DNA of 8,147 nt from Planctomycetaceae bacterium. Its GTDB lineage: Bacteria > Planctomycetota > Planctomycetia > Pirellulales > Thermoguttaceae. Every line of letters begins with the position of its first letter. Position 1 is the stretch's first letter. The position numbers and the translations under genes were made by a program. The stretch lies in the NCBI GenBank assembly GCA_031261125.1, contig JAISJZ010000249.1, positions 1 through 8,147 of the forward strand, given 5' to 3'. This document shows positions 5,747 to 8,147 of the stretch, one piece after another. The notes under the pieces are model-generated. The model saw only the letters and a program-made list of their open reading frames with translations. It searched no databases and had not been told where the DNA came from.

Positions 5747-7975
5747 CTATTCCTGAAAAATCTTTAATGCCGGCGGATTCTCCGATGACAGCACCGGCCG
5801 GCTGAACGAACTGCGGTTGTTGTAAAATTCGTTTTCGGGATTGAAGATACGGACGTTGCTCATTCGCAAAACCGCCTCGGTTTCGTCGTCGTTCCGCGGC
5901 ACAGCCGCCGGACCAGATGTTCGGGACGCATACATCGACAACGCCATCAGCGGAAAATACACGGAATAATAGTGATATTTCAGGTAAAACACCTGTGGAA
6001 ATCCCGTGCCGGTGTATTCCGGTTCGTACCACGTTCCGTCGTCCCGCTGTGTGTAGAGCAGATACTTGATACCGCGTTCAACGGCACAGGACGTGCCATT
6101 AGCGGCGGCGGTTAACAATCCCATTACCGCCCACGCTGTTTGACTTGCCGTTGTGGTGCCGGTTCCCCGCAGTGCCGGTTCATCGTAGGTTCTTGGTGTT
6201 TCACCCCAGCCGCCGTTTTCCTGTTGATGCGTCAAGAGCCAATTCACCCCCGCCGTAATCATCGGGGCGTCTTGCACAACGCCGACGGCAGTCAGTCCCG
6301 TCAACGCCTGCCACGTTCCGTAAATGTAATTCACCCCCCATCTGCCGAACCAACTGCCGTCGCCCTGCTGCTGTTTCCGCATAAACGCAACGCAGCGGTC
6401 AATTTCGGGATTGATTTTGGTGCGGTATCCCAACCGTCCGAGGGATTCAAGAACCCGACCGGTCAAATCCGGCGTGCTGGGGTCAATCATCGCATTATGG
6501 TCGGCAAACGGGACTTTACAAAGAATTTCCTTGTTGTTGTTTTTATCAAACGCCGCCCAGCCGCCGTCCTTGTTTTGCATCGACAACAACCAATGCAGAC
6601 CATTTTCAATCGCCGATTTTGTTTCTTCTATGTCAAGAATTTTTTGCTTGGCATCGTCAAGCGAACCGGCATTGTCAAACGATGTCAGCCGCAAATCCGG
6701 CGGCAGCGAACCTTTGTTTGCCGCAGCGGACTGCTGTATGCGGCTTTCGTCAAATTGCCCGCCGAGAACCATCAACGCCATTGCCGTATCGTCGCAATCG
6801 GGATAAAAATCGTTGTGAAACTCGAAACACCAGCCGCCTGCCGTTTTTATCCGCTGTTGCCGAACCCAGCGCAGAGCATTGCTTACTGCGGGGTGTTCCT
6901 TTGTTAAACCGCCGACCAGCAACGATTTGAGTGTCAGCACCGTATCCCAGACCGGCGACTTACAGGGCTGAATCCGGCAACTTTCATCATTCCATATCAC
7001 CAAGTCGTCAATCTGTTTCCGGCAATACCGCACTTCGGGGGAATCATCGGCATATCCTAACGCTTTCAACGCAATCCGCGTCCAGACAATCGGCGGCTGA
7101 ATCGCACCGGGTCCGTCGCTGCGTTCGCAGTGCGCCAGCGTCCATTGCAACGCTTTCTGCACCGCCCGTTTGCGGAACGGAGTCAAACCGGTACGACGGC
7201 AAAGTTTCATCCCGTTATCAACACCGCGGAAGAAAAAATCCCACGAGAACGGATTGCGCGTCAATTTTTTGCCGGGCGCAACCAACGCTTTCCATTGCGA
7301 AACGGGCTTGACGAAGATTTCTTGAATTCCTTTTTCCGGCGGCAGATGCTTAACGGGCTGCAATGCCGAAACAATCGACAGCGGAACAAAAATGGTCCGC
7401 GACCAACTGCTCATCGCGTAAATGTTAATCGGAAACCAGCGGGGCAGGAACATCATTTGCGGCGGCACCGCCGGACAAACGGAATACGGAATCTGACCGA
7501 GCAGCGCAAGATAGAACCGGGTGAAACTGTTAACCTTATCCACGCCGCCGAGTTCCAATGCCCGCCGCCTTGCCCGCTGCATATAATCGGCAGACGGGGA
7601 ATGTCCCGTAATTTTCAGGGCAAAATATGCTTTGACCGTATTACAAACATCGGACGGTGCGCCGGTGTATTGTCCCCAGCCGCCGTCTTCCAGTTGTGTT
7701 TCGAGCAGCCGGTTAGCGCAGCCGAAAGCGAGTTTGCTGTCTTCTTCACCGAGAAATGCAAGGAGCATAACCGCCTCGGATTGCAGCAGAGCATCGCCTT
7801 CAAGTTCGCCGACCCAATAGCCGTCGGGGTGCTGATGATTGAAAAAAAATTGCCGGGTCAGAGCGACGGCTTTCCGCAGTTCGGTCGTTAGCGGCGGAAC
7901 TTGTTGTGCTGTTCGGAGCGGGGTAACTTCCGCCGCTAACGTTTGTTCCTTCTCCATATTATAGACGTAATCCAT
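5747..7975 (-). CDS. shc: Squalene-hopene cyclase
   Basis: This 742-aa class II triterpene cyclase turns squalene into hopene, the hopanoid skeleton, at the membrane. The protonating acid motif is DCDDTA (D393-D396). QW repeats include QLEDGGW (94-100), QNKDGGW (467-473), QQENGGW (584-590) and QRDDGTW (643-649). Other family landmarks are DGYWVGELEGDALLQSE (51-67), GAIQPP (290-295), NYIYGTW (549-555) and GTGFPQVFYLKYHYY (656-670). Start ATG 7975 is set by AGAGGA six bases upstream. A GTG at 8047 in the same frame lies inside the predicted promoter. The protein is longer than many relatives because of about 48 inserted residues (about 407-455) just after the catalytic motif and a C-terminal tail of about 58 residues (685-742) rich in N, E, S and R. 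No other hopanoid (hpn) gene is nearby. Confidence 0.95.
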   Translation of the reverse strand: MDYVYNMEKEQTLAAEVTPLRTAQQVPPLTTELRKAVALTRQFFFNHQHPDGYWVGELEGDALLQSEAVMLLAFLGEEDSKLAFGCANRLLETQLEDGGWGQYTGAPSDVCNTVKAYFALKITGHSPSADYMQRARRRALELGGVDKVNSFTRFYLALLGQIPYSVCPAVPPQMMFLPRWFPINIYAMSSWSRTIFVPLSIVSALQPVKHLPPEKGIQEIFVKPVSQWKALVAPGKKLTRNPFSWDFFFRGVDNGMKLCRRTGLTPFRKRAVQKALQWTLAHCERSDGPGAIQPPIVWTRIALKALGYADDSPEVRYCRKQIDDLVIWNDESCRIQPCKSPVWDTVLTLKSLLVGGLTKEHPAVSNALRWVRQQRIKTAGGWCFEFHNDFYPDCDDTAMALMVLGGQFDESRIQQSAAANKGSLPPDLRLTSFDNAGSLDDAKQKILDIEETKSAIENGLHWLLSMQNKDGGWAAFDKNNNKEILCKVPFADHNAMIDPSTPDLTGRVLESLGRLGYRTKINPEIDRCVAFMRKQQQGDGSWFGRWGVNYIYGTWQALTGLTAVGVVQDAPMITAGVNWLLTHQQENGGWGETPRTYDEPALRGTGTTTASQTAWAVMGLLTAAANGTSCAVERGIKYLLYTQRDDGTWYEPEYTGTGFPQVFYLKYHYYSVYFPLMALSMYASRTSGPAAVPRNDDETEAVLRMSNVRIFNPENEFYNNRSSFSRPVLSSENPPALKIFQE

Positions 7976-8021
7976 TACGGTTCCTCTGTGAATCGGCAAC
8001 ACCCGCCGCAATCGGCTGACT

Positions 8022-8041
8022 GGGGCTAAACGACCGCATTT
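8022..8041 (-). promoter_or_regulatory. Leader motif, copy 2 (upstream of hopene cyclase)
   Basis: The minus-strand sequence with core CGGTCGTTTAGCC (8024-8036) matches copy 1 (2306-2325) at 18 of 20 positions. It overlaps the last bases of the predicted -10 box and the likely transcription start, and ends 46 nt before the cyclase ATG. A small hairpin (GCCG-ATTG-CGGC) follows it in the leader, as one also follows copy 1. This fits an operator or a shared 5' mRNA end. Confidence 0.4.
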
Positions 8042-8066
8042 TACCACTTCGGCATAATAACGGCAA
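8038..8066 (-). promoter_or_regulatory. Promoter of hopene cyclase
   Basis: On the minus strand, TTGCCG (8061-8066), a 17-bp spacer and TAAAAT (8038-8043) form a sigma70-like promoter. The predicted start near 8031 gives a leader of about 55 nt and supports the ATG at 7975. I see no gene in 8067-8147. Confidence 0.55.
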
Positions 8067-8147
8067 TACCGATTTCCGCCTACCAGAACCTTGGAATATG
8101 CGGAACTACCGGTCCCGTTTGAACGGCAGGATTCGGCGGACTCACCG

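Noticed and set aside
7130..7891. 253-codon plus-strand open frame (and another at 6140-6907) across the hopene cyclase
   Set aside because: Both are antisense to the cyclase, with arginine-rich, featureless products and no promoter or ribosome site.
7882..7895. CGGTCGTTAGCGGC as a third copy of the leader motif
   Set aside because: It lacks one T of the core, lies within the cyclase coding sequence and encodes ordinary N-terminal residues there.
7976..8147. Upstream extension of the cyclase frame, open to the right edge of the window
   Set aside because: The added residues do not resemble the family, the region contains a good promoter and leader, and ATG 7975 has a proper Shine-Dalgarno sequence.

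Overview
This window looks like an ordinary chromosomal stretch of a bacterium, most likely a planctomycete (Planctomycetota, perhaps Pirellulales-like). That assignment is an inference. It rests on the dehydratase beginning MHWYWIDKF, with a HLHDHFP...MPASLIIEG active site as I remember it from planctomycete homologues. It also rests on the enlarged acyl carrier protein beside it, a hopene cyclase, the loose gene order and the scarcity of clear Shine-Dalgarno sequences. The DNA is of moderate GC content in the genes, with an AT-rich left end.

Layout. Positions 1-271 hold no gene. They contain an AT-rich inverted repeat, nested palindromes and one possible terminator. A tRNA-Ser(GGA) lies on the minus strand (272-353), and its promoter diverges from that of ribBA (515-1732, +), the bifunctional riboflavin enzyme. 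A perfect 9-bp hairpin fills the ribBA leader. Next, on the plus strand, come a stand-alone NuoE-type [2Fe-2S] protein (1828-2307), an acyl carrier protein (2376-2768) and a FabZ-like dehydratase (2768-3277) whose start overlaps the ACP stop. On the minus strand (3296-5212) is an exported PpiC/parvulin-type prolyl isomerase with a long proline-rich linker. Diverging from it is a solitary ATP synthase epsilon gene, atpC (start taken at 5348, end 5746). atpC runs directly into the stop codon of a convergent squalene-hopene cyclase (5747-7975, minus). Positions 7976-8147 hold the cyclase leader and promoter and no recognisable further gene.

How the genes fit together. Most are single genes taken out of larger pathways: riboflavin synthesis, complex I-type electron transfer, ATP synthase and hopanoid synthesis. 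The only tight functional pair is ACP plus dehydratase, which points to acyl-chain dehydration on a dedicated carrier. Five sigma70-like promoters can be read (TTGxxx, 16-17 bp, TAxxxT). I found no defence system, mobile element, CRISPR array or obviously new multi-gene system. The least explained signals are a near-identical 20-bp motif in the leaders of the ACP and cyclase genes, the ribBA leader hairpin, and the isolation of atpC and nuoE.
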